Positions 63,875 to 64,000 of a stretch of DNA of 64,000 bases are shown one piece after another. This DNA is from Fibrobacterota bacterium (GTDB taxonomy: Bacteria > Fibrobacterota > Chitinivibrionia > Chitinivibrionales > Chitinispirillaceae), in the NCBI GenBank assembly GCA_023459055.1, contig JAEWVR010000035.1, positions 82,664 through 146,663 of the forward strand, in the 5' to 3' direction. Position 1 is the first letter of the stretch, and each line of letters starts with the position of its first letter. The notes beneath the pieces are model-generated. The model was not told the DNA's origin. It did no database searches and saw nothing but the letters and a program-made list of their open reading frames with translations. Position numbers and translations under genes: made by a program.

Positions 63875-64000
63875 CAATGTCGTTAACTTAAGCTTGACAT
63901 GTTGCAGCTGTGCCGGTTGCTCGCCCCCTAAATCCCCCGCAGGGGGACTTTGAGAGCTGAATAGCTTGTTTGGCCTATTTCTTCAAGTCCCCCTGCGGGG
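63875..64000. repeat. Inverted-arm intergenic element (copy 2, cut by window edge)
   Basis: 63875-63918 matches the reverse complement of 10529-10572 at about 39-40 of 44 positions (begins CAATGTCGTTAACTTAA, ends TGCCGGTT). It is followed by GCTCGCCCCC and a C/G-rich arm with CCCCGCAGGGGGACTT whose inverted partner (AAGTCCCCCTGCGGGG) ends the window. The core arm differs from copy 1, so the flank is conserved and the core varies. Confidence 0.85.

Noticed and set aside
1..64000. tRNA or rRNA genes
   Set aside because: No cloverleaf with TTCRA arm or conserved rRNA segment was seen on reading either strand.

Overview
This 64 kb window is a chromosomal segment of a Gram-negative bacterium, most probably of the phylum Fibrobacterota. 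The pointers are a protein of the TIGR02147 family (first defined as a Fibrobacter succinogenes paralogous family), a lipoprotein with the TETGNP motif that I associate with that phylum, PorV/PorQ-like barrels and a C-terminal domain resembling type IX secretion (T9SS) sorting signals, lipoproteins with clear lipoboxes, and a GH26 glycosidase. The placement is inferred from families; there is no rRNA or tRNA gene here.

Layout. 0-10 kb: the end of a large TPR protein, an ABC-F ATPase, and a 1743-residue kinase/AAA/GAF/diguanylate cyclase fusion. 10-17 kb: an element with long inverted arms, an OsmC protein, then an accessory surface module (267-residue secreted protein, TETGNP lipoprotein, TIGR02147 regulator, VIT/vWA protein). 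17-22 kb: two oligopeptide-transporter ATPases without permeases, a secreted cyclophilin, a GIY-YIG protein and an EAL-HDOD protein. 22-28 kb: argB-argD-argG, then an AT-rich two-gene cassette (SMC/ABC-type ATPase plus a PD-(D/E)XK nuclease-like protein), then ispD. 28-38 kb: an RMD1-family protein, a chemoreceptor, a HAD phosphatase, a lipoprotein/73-residue protein/STAS/lipoprotein operon, rsmB-fmt and a zinc-ribbon protein. 38-43.4 kb (minus strand): PASTA protein, TPR lipoprotein, LolB-like lipoprotein and PorQ-like barrel, with a decayed Crp/Fnr helix-turn-helix tail in front. 43.7-54 kb (plus strand): GT2 plus radical SAM pair, duplicated beta-helix proteins with a barrel-TPR protein, and an active/inactive pair of DUF3857 transglutaminase-like proteins. 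54-59 kb: GH26 lipoprotein, small enzymes, then about 2.3 kb of repeats, gene relics and an apparent group II intron 3' end. 59-64 kb: glycogen synthase, GH57 enzyme, TPR protein, FMN-binding protein and a second copy of the 10-kb repeat.

Themes. Much of the window serves the envelope: at least eight lipoproteins or secreted TPR/barrel proteins lie in tight operons with 4-bp overlaps. Signalling is c-di-GMP flavoured (GGDEF fusion, EAL-HDOD). Core metabolism is represented by arginine synthesis, the MEP pathway, initiator-tRNA formylation and glycogen. The most promising undescribed system is the ATPase-nuclease cassette at 25.4-27.4 kb. The most striking non-coding signals are the inverted-arm repeat family, the 46-bp perfect palindrome and the intron relic.
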